A stretch of 64,000 nt of DNA from Lysobacter firmicutimachus (lineage in GTDB: Bacteria; Pseudomonadota; Gammaproteobacteria; Xanthomonadales; Xanthomonadaceae): the NCBI RefSeq assembly GCF_037027445.1, contig NZ_JBANDL010000002.1, positions 1,798,001 to 1,862,000 on the forward strand, read 5' to 3'. Below, piece after piece: positions 47,233-56,631 of the stretch. Under the pieces are notes generated by a model that searched no databases, was not told the DNA's origin, and saw only the letters and a list, made by a program, of their open reading frames with translations. Position 1 is the first letter of the stretch. Every line of letters starts with the position of its first letter. The position numbers and the translations under genes were made by a program.

Positions 47233-48152
47233 TGATGTCGAACACTATCCATGGCGATGATCGCGAGAACCTGAGCGCCTTGTTCGATGGCGAGCTCGAC
47301 GGCGACGCCGCGCGCTTCGCGCTCAAGCGGCTCGGCCACGACGCGCAATGGCGCCAGGCCTGCGGCCGCTGGCAATTGTGCGGCGACGTGCTGCGCGGCC
47401 GCGCCCAGGGCGTGGCGCCGGCCGATTTCGCCGACCGGGTCGCGGCCGCGATCGCGGCCGACGCCGCGATCCAGCGTTCGCGCGAGAGCGCCGCTCCGGC
47501 CGATGCGATCCGCGAGCGTCCGCGCAGCCGCCGCGGCTGGTTCGGCGGCGCTGCGCTGGCCGCTTCGGTCGCGGTCGCGGCCTTGTTCGTGGCGCGGCCG
47601 TTCTCCGACGACGCCGCTGGCGGCAGCGCCGACCCGGTGCAGGTGACGGTTCCGGCCCTGGCCGCCGCCCAGCCGCAGCCTGCGACCCCGGCCGCCGCCG
47701 ACCCGGCCGCCACCGCGAGCGGCGTGCCGGCGGCGACCTCGGGCGACGCTTCGGTCCTGGCCGGCGGCGCCGCCGCGACCGCGGTCGCCGTGGCCGAGCT
47801 GCCGCGGCGGCTGAACGAACGCCGCTCGCGCGGCCAGAGCCAGCGCGCCGCGCTGCGCGCATCGGCCGGGCGCCAGGCCGAAGCGCCGGTGCAGGTCGCC
47901 GCGATCGGCGGCGCCTCGCCGCTGCCGGCCGATGCCGCTCGCAACCCGTTCCACCCGCCGCAGAACGAAACGCCAGCGGCGCGACCGTGGCCGCGCGCGG
48001 TGTTGCCGAACTTCCCGGCCGACCACGGTTACACCGCGAGCTACGGCAGCAGCGGTTCGTTGTCGCCTTCGTTCTATCCGTTCGAGCCCGCCGCCGCGAC
48101 CGATGAGCCGCGCGTCCGTGCGCCGGCTCCGGAGCGGTCGCCGCAGCCCTGA
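47232..48152 (+). CDS. rseA: sigma-E anti-sigma factor RseA-like
   Basis: 306 residues from the first of two adjacent ATGs. N-terminal RseA/MucA domain (ENLSALFDGELDGDAARFAL, WRQACGRWQLCGDVLRG) binds RpoE in the cytoplasm. A single membrane helix WFGGAALAASVAVAALFVA (about 99-117) follows, then a long Ala/Pro-rich periplasmic part. Longer than E. coli RseA (216) owing to the low-complexity tail. Stress-induced proteolysis of the periplasmic part would release RpoE. Confidence 0.9.
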   Translation: MMSNTIHGDDRENLSALFDGELDGDAARFALKRLGHDAQWRQACGRWQLCGDVLRGRAQGVAPADFADRVAAAIAADAAIQRSRESAAPADAIRERPRSRRGWFGGAALAASVAVAALFVARPFSDDAAGGSADPVQVTVPALAAAQPQPATPAAADPAATASGVPAATSGDASVLAGGAAATAVAVAELPRRLNERRSRGQSQRAALRASAGRQAEAPVQVAAIGGASPLPADAARNPFHPPQNETPAARPWPRAVLPNFPADHGYTASYGSSGSLSPSFYPFEPAAATDEPRVRAPAPERSPQP

Positions 48153-48291
48153 GTCCGGGCCCGGCGGTCGGCCCATCCGGCCGGCCGGGTCCGTTTCCGA
48201 AGCATCCCCATCGTCGCCTGCGCGGCCGTGCCGCGCGACGGCCCCCTGTTGTCCGCGTTCCGACCCTCAACCATCGTCACGAGGCCGCTTC

Positions 48292-49860
48292 ATGACCCGC
48301 TTCCCGATGCTCCGCCTGTCGTCGAACCGCGCCGCGGCCGCCGGCCGCACGCGTGGCCGTCCCCTGCATTCCCTGGCCCTGATCGGCGCGATCGCCGTCG
48401 CCTTGCCGGCGGCGTGCACGGCGCAGGCGCCGACCGCCCCGATCGCGCCGCCGCCGGCGGCGACCCCGGCCGCGCCGATCGTGGCCGGCCTGCCGGATTT
48501 CACCGCCCTGGTGCAACGGGTCGGCCCGGCGGTGGTCAACATCAGCGCCGAGAGCACGCCCAAGCGGGTCGCCCGCGGCGGCATGCCCGATGAGGAACAG
48601 ATCCCCGAGTTCTTCCGCCGCTTTTTCGGCCCCGACTTCCCCGGCCCGGGCGGCCAGGGGCCGCGCCAGCCGCGTGGCGGCGGGCGTTCGATCGGCAGCG
48701 GTTTCCTGATCTCGCAGGACGGCTACGTGCTGACCAACCATCATGTGGTCGACGGCGCCGACACGGTCACGGTCAAGCTGACCGACCGGCGCGAGTTCAA
48801 GGCCAAGGTGATCGGCAGCGACGAGCAGTCCGACGTCGCCCTGCTCAAGATCGAGGCCAAGGGGCTGCCGTTCCTGCGCGCCGCCCAGGCCGGCCACACC
48901 AAGGCCGGGCAGTGGGTGGTCGCGATCGGCTCGCCGTTCGGCCTCGACCACTCGGTCACCGCCGGCATCGTCAGCGCGGTCGGACGCAGCAATCCCTATG
49001 CTGATCAGCGCTATGTGCCGTTCATCCAGACCGACGTGGCGATCAACCAGGGCAATTCCGGCGGCCCGCTGCTCAACACCGGCGGCGAGGTGGTCGGGAT
49101 CAATTCGCAGATCTTCTCCAATTCCGGCGGCTACATGGGGGTCAGCTTCGCGATCCCGATCGACGTGGCGATGAACTCGGCCGAGCAGTTGCGGGCCAAG
49201 GGCAAGGTCAGCCGCGGCCAGCTCGGCGTGGTGGTGCAGCCGCTGGATGCGACCAAGGCCGCCGCGCTGGGCCTGCCCGACAGCAACGGCGCCCTGATCG
49301 CGCAGGTCCTGGACGGCGGTCCGGCGGACAAGGCCGGGCTGGTGCCGGGCGACGTGGTGCGCTCGGTCAACGGCACCGCGGTGTACGAGTCCAGCGACCT
49401 GCCGCCGCTGATCGGCAACCTGGCGCCGGGCAGCAAGGCGCGGGTCGGCGTGTTCCGCGACGGCAAGACGGTCGAGCTGACCGTGGCGGTCAACGAGTTG
49501 AACGGCGACGGCGCGCTGGCGGCCAACGATGCGTCGGGCAACGGCAGCGATGCCGCACCGTCGCGCAGCGGCGGCAACGCCCTGGGCATCGCCGCCCAGG
49601 ACCTCGACCCGGCCGCGCGCCAGCGCCTGGGCCTGAAGGCCGGCGAGGGCGTGGCGGTGCGCGATCCGGGCCCGGCCGCCGCCGAGGCCGGGGTCCGTCC
49701 CGGCGACGTGATCCTCTCGGTCGGCCGCACCGCAGTCGGCAGCGCCGCGGCGCTGGAGCGGGCCCTGGCCGGGACCCGTCCGGGCCAGACGGCGATGCTG
49801 CTGGTCCGCCGTGGCAGCGCCACCCAGTTCATCGCGGTCCAGGCCGGGCAGGGCAAGTAA
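48292..49860 (+). CDS. degP: periplasmic serine protease DegP/MucD
   Basis: 522 residues with a signal sequence ([22 protein letters not shown]; the Cys may be lipidated). HtrA protease with catalytic triad in [13 protein letters not shown] (His), [14 protein letters not shown] (Asp), [11 protein letters not shown] (Ser), and two PDZ domains ([18 protein letters not shown]...; [18 protein letters not shown]...). Degrades misfolded envelope proteins. Third gene of the sigma-E operon, as in Xanthomonas. Confidence 0.94.
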   Translation: MTRFPMLRLSSNRAAAAGRTRGRPLHSLALIGAIAVALPAACTAQAPTAPIAPPPAATPAAPIVAGLPDFTALVQRVGPAVVNISAESTPKRVARGGMPDEEQIPEFFRRFFGPDFPGPGGQGPRQPRGGGRSIGSGFLISQDGYVLTNHHVVDGADTVTVKLTDRREFKAKVIGSDEQSDVALLKIEAKGLPFLRAAQAGHTKAGQWVVAIGSPFGLDHSVTAGIVSAVGRSNPYADQRYVPFIQTDVAINQGNSGGPLLNTGGEVVGINSQIFSNSGGYMGVSFAIPIDVAMNSAEQLRAKGKVSRGQLGVVVQPLDATKAAALGLPDSNGALIAQVLDGGPADKAGLVPGDVVRSVNGTAVYESSDLPPLIGNLAPGSKARVGVFRDGKTVELTVAVNELNGDGALAANDASGNGSDAAPSRSGGNALGIAAQDLDPAARQRLGLKAGEGVAVRDPGPAAAEAGVRPGDVILSVGRTAVGSAAALERALAGTRPGQTAMLLVRRGSATQFIAVQAGQGK

Positions 49861-50054
49861 CCCAGGCCGGCGGCGTGCCGGCCCCTCGCGTAGCCAAGGG
49901 GGCCGGTCGGCTGGCTCGGACACCGGCGGCGACCGGTTCCGGCCAGACTCGGCGCCCGCCCCACGGCGGGCGCCGGCGTGGTCGTGCGCACGGTTCGGCC
50001 CGCCGCCCGGCCGCGGCGGGCCGGGGGCTATGCGATAATCCCCCGTTAACTCTC

Positions 50055-51878
50055 ATGGAACCGGCGAGCTCCGCGTCGCCTCGCATGCAACAGATCCGAA
50101 ACTTTTCGATCATCGCCCACGTCGACCACGGCAAGTCGACGCTCGCCGACCGCATCATCCAGCTGTGCGGCGGCCTCGAAGCGCGCGAAATGGAAGCCCA
50201 GGTGCTCGACTCGAACCCGATCGAGCGCGAGCGCGGCATCACCATCAAGGCCCAGTCCGTGTCCCTGCCGTACAAGGCCAAGGACGGCAAGGTCTACCAG
50301 CTGAACTTCATCGACACCCCCGGCCACGTCGACTTCTCCTACGAAGTCAGCCGCTCGCTGGCCGCCTGCGAGGGCGCGCTGCTGGTGGTCGACGCCGCCC
50401 AGGGCGTCGAGGCCCAGTCGGTCGCCAACTGCTACACCGCGGTCGAGCAGGGCCTGGAAGTGGTGCCGGTGCTCAACAAGATCGACCTGCCGACCGCCGA
50501 CATCGAGCGCGCCAAGACCGAAATCGAGGCCGTGATCGGCATCGACGCCGAGGACGCGGTCGCGATCAGCGCCAAGACCGGCCTCAACGTCGAGCTGGTG
50601 CTGGAGGCGATCGTGCATCGCATCCCGCCGCCGAAGCCGCGCGACACCGACAAGCTGCAGGCGCTGATCATCGACTCCTGGTTCGACAACTACCTCGGCG
50701 TGGTCTCGCTGGTGCGGGTCATGCAGGGCGAAATCGGACCGGGCAGCAAGATCCTGGTGATGTCGACCGGGCGCACCCATCAGGTCGACAAGGTCGGCGT
50801 GTTCACCCCCAAGCGCAAGGAGCTGCCCAAGCTCGGCGCCGGCGAGGTGGGCTGGATCACCGCCTCGATCAAGGACGTGCACGGCGCGCCGGTCGGCGAC
50901 ACCCTGACCCTGGCCTCCGATCCCGCGCCGGGTCCGCTGCCGGGCTTCCAGGAAATGCAGCCGCGCGTGTTCGCCGGCCTGTTCCCGGTCGACGCCGAGG
51001 ACTACCCGGCGCTGCGCGAGGCGCTGGAGAAACTGCGCCTCAACGACGCCGCGCTGCGTTTCGAGCCGGAAAGCTCCGAGGCGATGGGCTTCGGCTTCCG
51101 CTGCGGCTTCCTCGGCATGCTGCACATGGAGATCGTGCAGGAGCGCCTGGAGCGCGAGTACGACCTCAACCTGATCAGCACCGCGCCGACGGTGATCTAC
51201 GAGGTGCTCAAGACCGACGGCAGCGTGATCCCGATGGACAACCCGGCCAAGCTGCCGCCGGTGAACATGGTCGAGGAGATCCGCGAGCCGGTGATCCGCG
51301 CCAACATCCTCACCCCGCCCGACTACATCGGCAACGTGATCAAGCTGTGCGAGGAAAAGCGCGGCGTGCAGATCGGCATCACCTACATGGCCAGCCAGGT
51401 GCAGATCAGCTACGAGCTGCCGATGGCCGAGGTGGTGCTGGACTTCTTCGACAAGCTCAAGTCGGTCAGCCGCGGCTATGCCTCGCTGGACTACCACTTC
51501 CTGCGCTTCCAGGGCGGCCCGTTCGTGCGCGTGGATACGTTGATCAATGGAGACAAGGTCGATGCGTTGAGCATCATCTGCCACCGCAGCCACGCCGACC
51601 GGCGCGGTCGCGACCTGTGCGAACGGATGAAGGACCTGATTCCTCGGCAGATGTTCGACGTCGCGATCCAGGCCGCGATCGGCTCGCAGATCATCGCCCG
51701 CAGCACGGTCAAGGCGATGCGCAAGAACGTGTTGGCCAAGTGCTATGGTGGCGACATCACTCGCAAGAAGAAGCTGTTGGAAAAGCAGAAAGAAGGCAAG
51801 AAGCGGATGAAGCAGGTCGGTCGGGTCGAGATTCCGCAGGAAGCGTTCCTGGCTGTGCTGACGGTCGACAACAAGTAA
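50055..51878 (+). CDS. lepA: elongation factor 4
   Basis: 607 residues from ATG 50055; an ATG at 50085 ([16 protein letters not shown]) fits the usual family length better and is a real alternative. GTPase motifs [24 protein letters not shown]. The unique C-terminal domain ends [20 protein letters not shown]. Ribosome-associated translation factor. A repeat element separates it from lepB. Confidence 0.95.
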   Translation: MEPASSASPRMQQIRNFSIIAHVDHGKSTLADRIIQLCGGLEAREMEAQVLDSNPIERERGITIKAQSVSLPYKAKDGKVYQLNFIDTPGHVDFSYEVSRSLAACEGALLVVDAAQGVEAQSVANCYTAVEQGLEVVPVLNKIDLPTADIERAKTEIEAVIGIDAEDAVAISAKTGLNVELVLEAIVHRIPPPKPRDTDKLQALIIDSWFDNYLGVVSLVRVMQGEIGPGSKILVMSTGRTHQVDKVGVFTPKRKELPKLGAGEVGWITASIKDVHGAPVGDTLTLASDPAPGPLPGFQEMQPRVFAGLFPVDAEDYPALREALEKLRLNDAALRFEPESSEAMGFGFRCGFLGMLHMEIVQERLEREYDLNLISTAPTVIYEVLKTDGSVIPMDNPAKLPPVNMVEEIREPVIRANILTPPDYIGNVIKLCEEKRGVQIGITYMASQVQISYELPMAEVVLDFFDKLKSVSRGYASLDYHFLRFQGGPFVRVDTLINGDKVDALSIICHRSHADRRGRDLCERMKDLIPRQMFDVAIQAAIGSQIIARSTVKAMRKNVLAKCYGGDITRKKKLLEKQKEGKKRMKQVGRVEIPQEAFLAVLTVDNK

Positions 51879-51881
51879 GCG

Positions 51882-52048
51882 CGGATTGGCGATTTGGGAT
51901 TGGGGATTGGGAAGCAAGAGGCGCCCGGGCGGCTGAGATGCGGTCGCAGCGAGCGGTCTCGGATTCGAACCGAACCCGCCCCCGAGTTCCCGGTCAATTC
52001 CCGGCTCCCGCTTTAACCAATCCCAAATTCCGAATCTCGAATCCCGGC
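51882..52048. repeat. inverted heptamer-array element, copy 2
   Basis: Forward arm gcggattggcgatttgggattggggattggg (first 20 bases shown in part; 51882-51912) and reverse arm ccaatcccaaattccgaatc (52017-52048) of the GGGATTx heptamer, about 100 bp apart. Lies between lepA and lepB and ends 17 bp before the lepB start. Confidence 0.82.
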
Positions 52049-52065
52049 TTTAAAAGGACAACTGC

Positions 52066-52851
52066 ATGCGTTGGTTCGAAATCGCCCTGGTGTCGCTGAC
52101 GATCTTCACCGGACTGGTCTGGCTGCTGGACAAGCTGGTGCTGGCCAAGCGCCGGGCCGCGAACGAGGGCCTGCTGGACGACGGCAAGGAGCCGGTGGTC
52201 GTCGACTACTCCAAGGCGTTCTTCCCGGTGCTGTTCGTGGTCCTGATCCTGCGCAGCTTCATCGCCGAGCCGTTCCGGATCCCGTCCAACTCGATGATGC
52301 CGACCCTGCTGACCGGCGATTTCATCCTGGTCAACAAGTTCACCTACGGCCTGCGCCTGCCGATCACCAACCACAAGGTGCTGGCGATGGGCGAACCCGA
52401 GCGCGGCGACGTGGTGGTGTTCCGGCCGCCGCATCATCCCGAGCAGGACTGGATCAAGCGCGTGATCGGCTTGCCCGGCGACAAGATCGTCTATCGCGAC
52501 GGCCGCCTGACCGTGAACGGCGAACCGATCGCCTACGCGCCGGTCGGGGTCTACCAGGGCCGCGGCAACGGCGTGGAAATGACCGGCGCGCAGGAACTGC
52601 GCGAGCAGGTCGGCAAGCACATGCACAATATCCTCCTGCGCACCGAGTCGCCGCTGCTGGATCAGGGCGAGGGCGAATGGGAGGTGCCCGAGGGGCAGTA
52701 TTTTGTGATGGGCGACAATCGCGACAACAGCGAGGACAGCCGATACTGGGGCTATCTGCCGGAGCAGAACCTGCGCGGCAAGGCGTTCCTGATCTGGATG
52801 AACTTGGACGGGGGCGTGGACTTCTCGCGCATCGGCAGCAGCATTCCGTAA
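52066..52851 (+). CDS. lepB: signal peptidase I
   Basis: 261 residues. Two N-terminal membrane segments (IALVSLTIFTGLVWLLDKLV; FFPVLFVVLILRSFIAEPF). Catalytic Ser in RIPSNSMMPTLLTGDFILV and Lys in DWIKRVIGLPGDKIVY; late GDNRDNSEDSRYWG box. Removes signal peptides from exported proteins at the inner membrane. A Shine-Dalgarno (aaaagga) is present. Confidence 0.95.
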   Translation: MRWFEIALVSLTIFTGLVWLLDKLVLAKRRAANEGLLDDGKEPVVVDYSKAFFPVLFVVLILRSFIAEPFRIPSNSMMPTLLTGDFILVNKFTYGLRLPITNHKVLAMGEPERGDVVVFRPPHHPEQDWIKRVIGLPGDKIVYRDGRLTVNGEPIAYAPVGVYQGRGNGVEMTGAQELREQVGKHMHNILLRTESPLLDQGEGEWEVPEGQYFVMGDNRDNSEDSRYWGYLPEQNLRGKAFLIWMNLDGGVDFSRIGSSIP

Positions 52852-52918
52852 CGGCGCGAGCCGTTGCGGTGGGGACGTGGTGGGTTGGACCAACCGGTTG
52901 ATCGAAGGGGATCGAGGT

Positions 52919-53296
52919 ATGAAGCGTAATCAAGGCGGTATGACCCTGCTGGGGTTCATCATCGTGTTGGCGGTGGTCGGCGTGTTCGCCTACATGGGCA
53001 TGAAGCTGGTGCCGATGTATTCGGAGTTCTATTCGGTCAAGCGTTCGCTGTCCGACCTGGCCCAGGAGCCGGGCGCCGGACACATGGACGGCGCCAGGGC
53101 GCGCGACCTGTTCTTCCGCCGCATGGACATGAGCTATGTCGACAGCGTGAAGCAGGAAAACTTCAAGATCGTGCGCAACGACCGGGGCATGGAAATCACC
53201 GTGGCCTACGAAGTGCGGCGTCCGCTGATCGCCAACCTCGATGTGGTCGGCCGTTTCAAGGCGGTCCAGCAGCTGACCTCGAAAGAAGGTGACTGA
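52919..53296 (+). CDS. DUF4845 membrane protein
   Basis: 125 residues. N-terminal membrane helix in a pilin-like setting ([20 protein letters not shown]), then a small periplasmic domain ([40 protein letters not shown]). DUF4845 genes are regularly found between lepB and rnc in this group. It overlaps rnc by 8 bp. Function unknown. Confidence 0.88.
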   Translation: MKRNQGGMTLLGFIIVLAVVGVFAYMGMKLVPMYSEFYSVKRSLSDLAQEPGAGHMDGARARDLFFRRMDMSYVDSVKQENFKIVRNDRGMEITVAYEVRRPLIANLDVVGRFKAVQQLTSKEGD

Positions 53297-53948
53297 TCCG
53301 ATCGGCCATCGCTTCGCCGACCCGGCGTTGCTGCAGCAAGCCCTGACTCATCGCAGCGCCGGGGCGCCGCATAACGAACGCCTGGAGTTTCTCGGCGATG
53401 CGCTGGTCAATCTGATCGTGGCCGAAGCGCTGTACCAGCGTTGGCCGCAAGCCGACGAGGGCGCGTTGACGCGCGCCCGCGCCGAACTGGTGCGCGAATC
53501 GGCGCTGGCGCCGATCGCGCGCGCCTTGGAATTGGGCGCCCGCCTGACCCTGGGGCCGGGCGAAATGAAGTCCGGCGGCCACCGCCGCGATTCGATTCTG
53601 GCCGACGCGCTGGAGGCCGTGGTCGCGGCGATCTACCTCGACGCCGGTTTCGAAGCCTGCCGCGCCCGGGTCCTGCCCTGGTTCGTGCCGGCGATGGAGG
53701 CCCTGCCGCCCGCGCACAAGGTCGGCAAGGATGCCAAGACCCGCCTGCAGGAATGGCTGCAAGGTCGGCAAAAACCCCTGCCTGTGTACGCCCTGCTGTC
53801 GGAAAGCGGCGAGGACCACGCCAAGACCTTCCGGGTCAGTTGCACCTTGAGCCAGCCGCCGTTGAGCGCCGAAGGCGAAGCCGGCTCCCGCCGCGCCGCC
53901 GAGCAATTGGCGGCGGACGAGGTGCTGCGGCGGTTGAAGGCCGATTGA
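53289..53948 (+). CDS. rnc: ribonuclease III
   Basis: 219 residues from GTG overlapping the DUF4845 stop. RNase III signature [20 protein letters not shown], second acidic site [21 protein letters not shown]-terminal dsRNA-binding domain ([20 protein letters not shown]). Processes rRNA precursors and dsRNA. Confidence 0.95.
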   Translation: MTDPIGHRFADPALLQQALTHRSAGAPHNERLEFLGDALVNLIVAEALYQRWPQADEGALTRARAELVRESALAPIARALELGARLTLGPGEMKSGGHRRDSILADALEAVVAAIYLDAGFEACRARVLPWFVPAMEALPPAHKVGKDAKTRLQEWLQGRQKPLPVYALLSESGEDHAKTFRVSCTLSQPPLSAEGEAGSRRAAEQLAADEVLRRLKAD

Positions 53949-53950
53949 GC

Positions 53951-54055
53951 GGGGATTGGGGATTTGTAACAGCGGGGATTCGGGATTCGGAATTCGCTAA
54001 AGCCGCCTCCGGGCGGCTTTACGCTTTTTGCCAATCCCGAATCCCCAATCCCCGC
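53951..54055. repeat. inverted heptamer-array element, copy 3, with embedded terminator
   Basis: Forward heptamer arm (53951-53993), then a terminator-type hairpin AAGCCGCCtccGGGCGGCTT (54000-54019) followed by acgcttttt, then the reverse arm ccaatcccgaatccccaatc (54031-54055). Lies between rnc and era. Confidence 0.87.
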
Positions 54056-54094
54056 TCCATTGCCCCCACCGCCGCCCGGGGGGACAATTCGCGT

Positions 54095-54988
54095 ATGACT
54101 TCTTCTTCCCATCGCGCCGGCCACGTCGCCGTCATCGGCCGTCCCAACGTCGGCAAATCCACCCTGGTCAATGCCCTGGTCGGGGCCAAGGTCAGCATCG
54201 TCTCGCCGCGGCCGCAGACCACCCGCCATCGCCTGCTCGGCATCGCCACCTTCCCCGAGGGCCAGTTGCTGCTGGTCGACACGCCCGGTATTCACCGCGA
54301 GCAGAAGCGGGCCATGAACCGGATGATGAACCGCGCCGCGCGCGGCTCGCTGGAAGGGGTGGATGCGGCCTTGCTGGTGGTGCGCGCCGGCCAGTGGGAC
54401 GACGAGGACACCCTGGCGTTCGACGCATTGCGCGGTGCCGGCCTGCCGGTGGTGCTGGTGGTGAACCAGGTCGACCGCATCGCCGACAAGGCCGCCCTGC
54501 TGCCGTACTTGGCCAAGGTCAGCGAGGGCCGCGATTTCGCCAGCGTGCACCCGGTGTCGGCGCTGAAGAACAAGGGCCTGGAGGCGCTGGTCAAGAGCGT
54601 GCTGGCGCTGCTGCCGGAACAGGAAGCGCTGTATGGCGAGGACGAGATCACCGACAAGAGCCAGCGCTTCCTCGCCGGCGAGATGGTGCGCGAGCAGCTG
54701 ATGCGCCAGCTCGGCGAAGAGCTGCCGTACGCGACCACGGTCGAGATCGAGCGCTTCGCCGTCGACGGCGCGATGCTGCGCATCGGCGCGGTGATCTGGG
54801 TCGAACGCGACGGCCAGAAGGCGATCGTGATCGGCAAAGGCGGCGCCCGCCTGCGCGAAATCGGCGCCAAGGCCCGAGTGCAGATGGAGCGCCTGTTCGG
54901 TTCCAAGGTGTTCCTGGAGACCTGGGTCCGCGTACGCGAAGGCTGGTCCGACGACGAGGCGGCGCTGCGCCAGTTGGGGTATGAGTGA
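54095..54988 (+). CDS. era: GTPase Era
   Basis: 297 residues. GTPase motifs [38 protein letters not shown]-terminal KH domain with [17 protein letters not shown]. Binds 16S rRNA 3' end in 30S maturation. Between rnc and recO, as usual, but isolated by repeats on both sides. Confidence 0.96.
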   Translation: MTSSSHRAGHVAVIGRPNVGKSTLVNALVGAKVSIVSPRPQTTRHRLLGIATFPEGQLLLVDTPGIHREQKRAMNRMMNRAARGSLEGVDAALLVVRAGQWDDEDTLAFDALRGAGLPVVLVVNQVDRIADKAALLPYLAKVSEGRDFASVHPVSALKNKGLEALVKSVLALLPEQEALYGEDEITDKSQRFLAGEMVREQLMRQLGEELPYATTVEIERFAVDGAMLRIGAVIWVERDGQKAIVIGKGGARLREIGAKARVQMERLFGSKVFLETWVRVREGWSDDEAALRQLGYE

Positions 54989-54991
54989 GGT

Positions 54992-55105
54992 TGGGATTAA
55001 GGATTAGGGATTAGGGATTGGTCGAAGCAAGTCCGTCCTCGCTGTGTAGGTTCACAGCACCGCGTATCGCACTTCCGAATCCCCAATCCCGAATCCCCAA
55101 TCCCG
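54992..55105. repeat. inverted heptamer-array element, copy 4
   Basis: Forward arm gggattaaggattagggatt (54992-55020) and reverse arm ttccgaatccccaatcccga (55074-55105) with a 53-bp spacer. Lies between era and recO and ends 8 bp before the recO start. Confidence 0.84.
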
Positions 55106-55112
55106 GCACCAT

Positions 55113-55868
55113 ATGCATCTGATCGCCGAACCCGCCTACGTGCTGCATACGCGCCCCTGGCGCGAGACCAGCTTGTTGGTGGAGGTGTTGAGCGAGCAGC
55201 ACGGGCGGGTCGGCTTGGTCGCGCGCGGCGTGCAGGGGCCGAAGCGGCAGGTGTTGCGCGCGGCTTTGCAGCCGTTCCAGCACATCCGCGTGGATGCGCT
55301 GTTGCGCGGCGAGTTGGCGCGCCTGACCGCGGCCGAGGCGCTGGATGCGGCGCCGCGCCTGGACGGCGATGCGGCGCTGGCCGGTTTCTACGTCAACGAA
55401 TTGCTGTTGCGGCTGGTGCCGCGGCACGATCCGTTCCCGGAGTTGTACGCGCTTTACGGCCGCACCCGCGCGCGTCTGCCGGGCGAGGGGCTGGCCTGGA
55501 CCCTGCGCCGGTTCGAACGCGACCTGCTCGAAGCGCTGGGGTCGGGGTTCGACTGGAGCGTCGATGCCGACGGCACGCCGATCGATCCGGCCGCGCGTTA
55601 CCGGCTCGATCCCGAGCAGGGGCCGCGCCGTCTGCTCAGCGACCGCGGCCACGGCGAGCGCAGCGCCGCCGCGACCGGGCGCGCGCTGCTGGCGCTGGCC
55701 TGCGACCTCGCGCCGGAGTCGTCGGATCTGCCGGGCCTGCGCCAGGCGCTGCGCGCGGTACTGACCCACCACCTCGGCCCACGCGGGCTGAAATCCTGGG
55801 AAATGATGGCGGAGCTGTCGCGGGTGCGCAGCCGGCCCGGGCGGGAGCCGGACGCGGCGCAGGATTAG
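55113..55868 (+). CDS. recO: DNA repair protein RecO
   Basis: 251 residues. N-terminal OB fold ([42 protein letters not shown]) and helical C-terminus ([20 protein letters not shown]). Mediates RecA loading with RecR. Ends 7 bp from the convergent receiver-Hpt gene. Confidence 0.94.
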   Translation: MHLIAEPAYVLHTRPWRETSLLVEVLSEQHGRVGLVARGVQGPKRQVLRAALQPFQHIRVDALLRGELARLTAAEALDAAPRLDGDAALAGFYVNELLLRLVPRHDPFPELYALYGRTRARLPGEGLAWTLRRFERDLLEALGSGFDWSVDADGTPIDPAARYRLDPEQGPRRLLSDRGHGERSAAATGRALLALACDLAPESSDLPGLRQALRAVLTHHLGPRGLKSWEMMAELSRVRSRPGREPDAAQD

Positions 55869-55875
55869 CGCCGGC

Positions 55876-56598
55876 TCAGCCGGCCGCCTGCACGGTGTCG
55901 GCGGCGGCGGCGGCCAGGCGCGTCAGCGCGGCGGCCGAATCGGGCTGCGCCTGCAGTTCCTGCACCGCCTGGGCGAGCCTCAGGGCGCCGACAAAACCGC
56001 AGCTGGCGCGCAACTTGTGCAGCTCGGCGCGCACCGCGTCCACATTGCCGAGCCGGTGAGCGCTTTCGATCGCATGGCGCGCATTGGGCAGCTCCTGCAG
56101 GAACAGACCTCGCAAGGTGGCGATATGGGTGCGATTGCCGTTGAGCGCACGCGCCGCGCTGTCGTCGTCCCACACCGGCGCGGCGCTCGCGGCGGTGGCC
56201 GGCGCCTCGGCGCACTCTTGCCCGGGCAGGGCCAACAGGCGCCGGATCGCGGCGCGCACCGCGGCCGCAGGCAGCGGCTTGACCAGCACTTCGCTGAAGC
56301 CCGAAGCGATCAGCCGTTCGCGCACGTCGCTTTCGCCGGTGGCGGTGTGCGCGACCGCGATCGTGCGCGGATGGCGCCGGCGCAGGCGCGCGAGCAACTC
56401 GCTGCCGCTGCCGTCGGGCAGGTTGGCGTCGAACAGCCACAGCTGATAGTCCTGCGCGTCGCCCAGCGCGAGCGCGGCGGCTAGGCTGTCGGCGCCGTCG
56501 ACTTCGGCCGGTATCGCCTCGACCGCGGCGGTGAGAAAGGCGCGGCTGGTGGGGTCGTCCTCGACCAGCAGCACGCGTGGAACTGGGGAATTCTTCAT
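55876..56598 (-). CDS. response regulator receiver-Hpt protein
   Basis: 240 residues. Receiver domain (about 8-120): acidic pair VEDDP, phospho-acceptor Asp in LWLFDANLPDGSG, Thr in VAHTATGES, Lys in EVLVKPLPA. Hpt domain (about 150-235): ELHKLRASCGFVGALRLAQA with the phospho-His. No kinase or output domain. It resembles the detached C-terminal part of a hybrid sensor kinase and probably relays phosphate between two unlinked partners. Confidence 0.85.
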   Translation of the reverse strand: MKNSPVPRVLLVEDDPTSRAFLTAAVEAIPAEVDGADSLAAALALGDAQDYQLWLFDANLPDGSGSELLARLRRRHPRTIAVAHTATGESDVRERLIASGFSEVLVKPLPAAAVRAAIRRLLALPGQECAEAPATAASAAPVWDDDSAARALNGNRTHIATLRGLFLQELPNARHAIESAHRLGNVDAVRAELHKLRASCGFVGALRLAQAVQELQAQPDSAAALTRLAAAAADTVQAAG

Positions 56599-56631
56599 TG
56601 CCGGTTCGCTTTCGCCCGCTATCCTGCGTCC

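Noticed and set aside
51958..51975. Sequence cggattcgaaccgaacc as a possible tRNA T-arm
   Set aside because: No acceptor, anticodon or D-arm can be formed around it.
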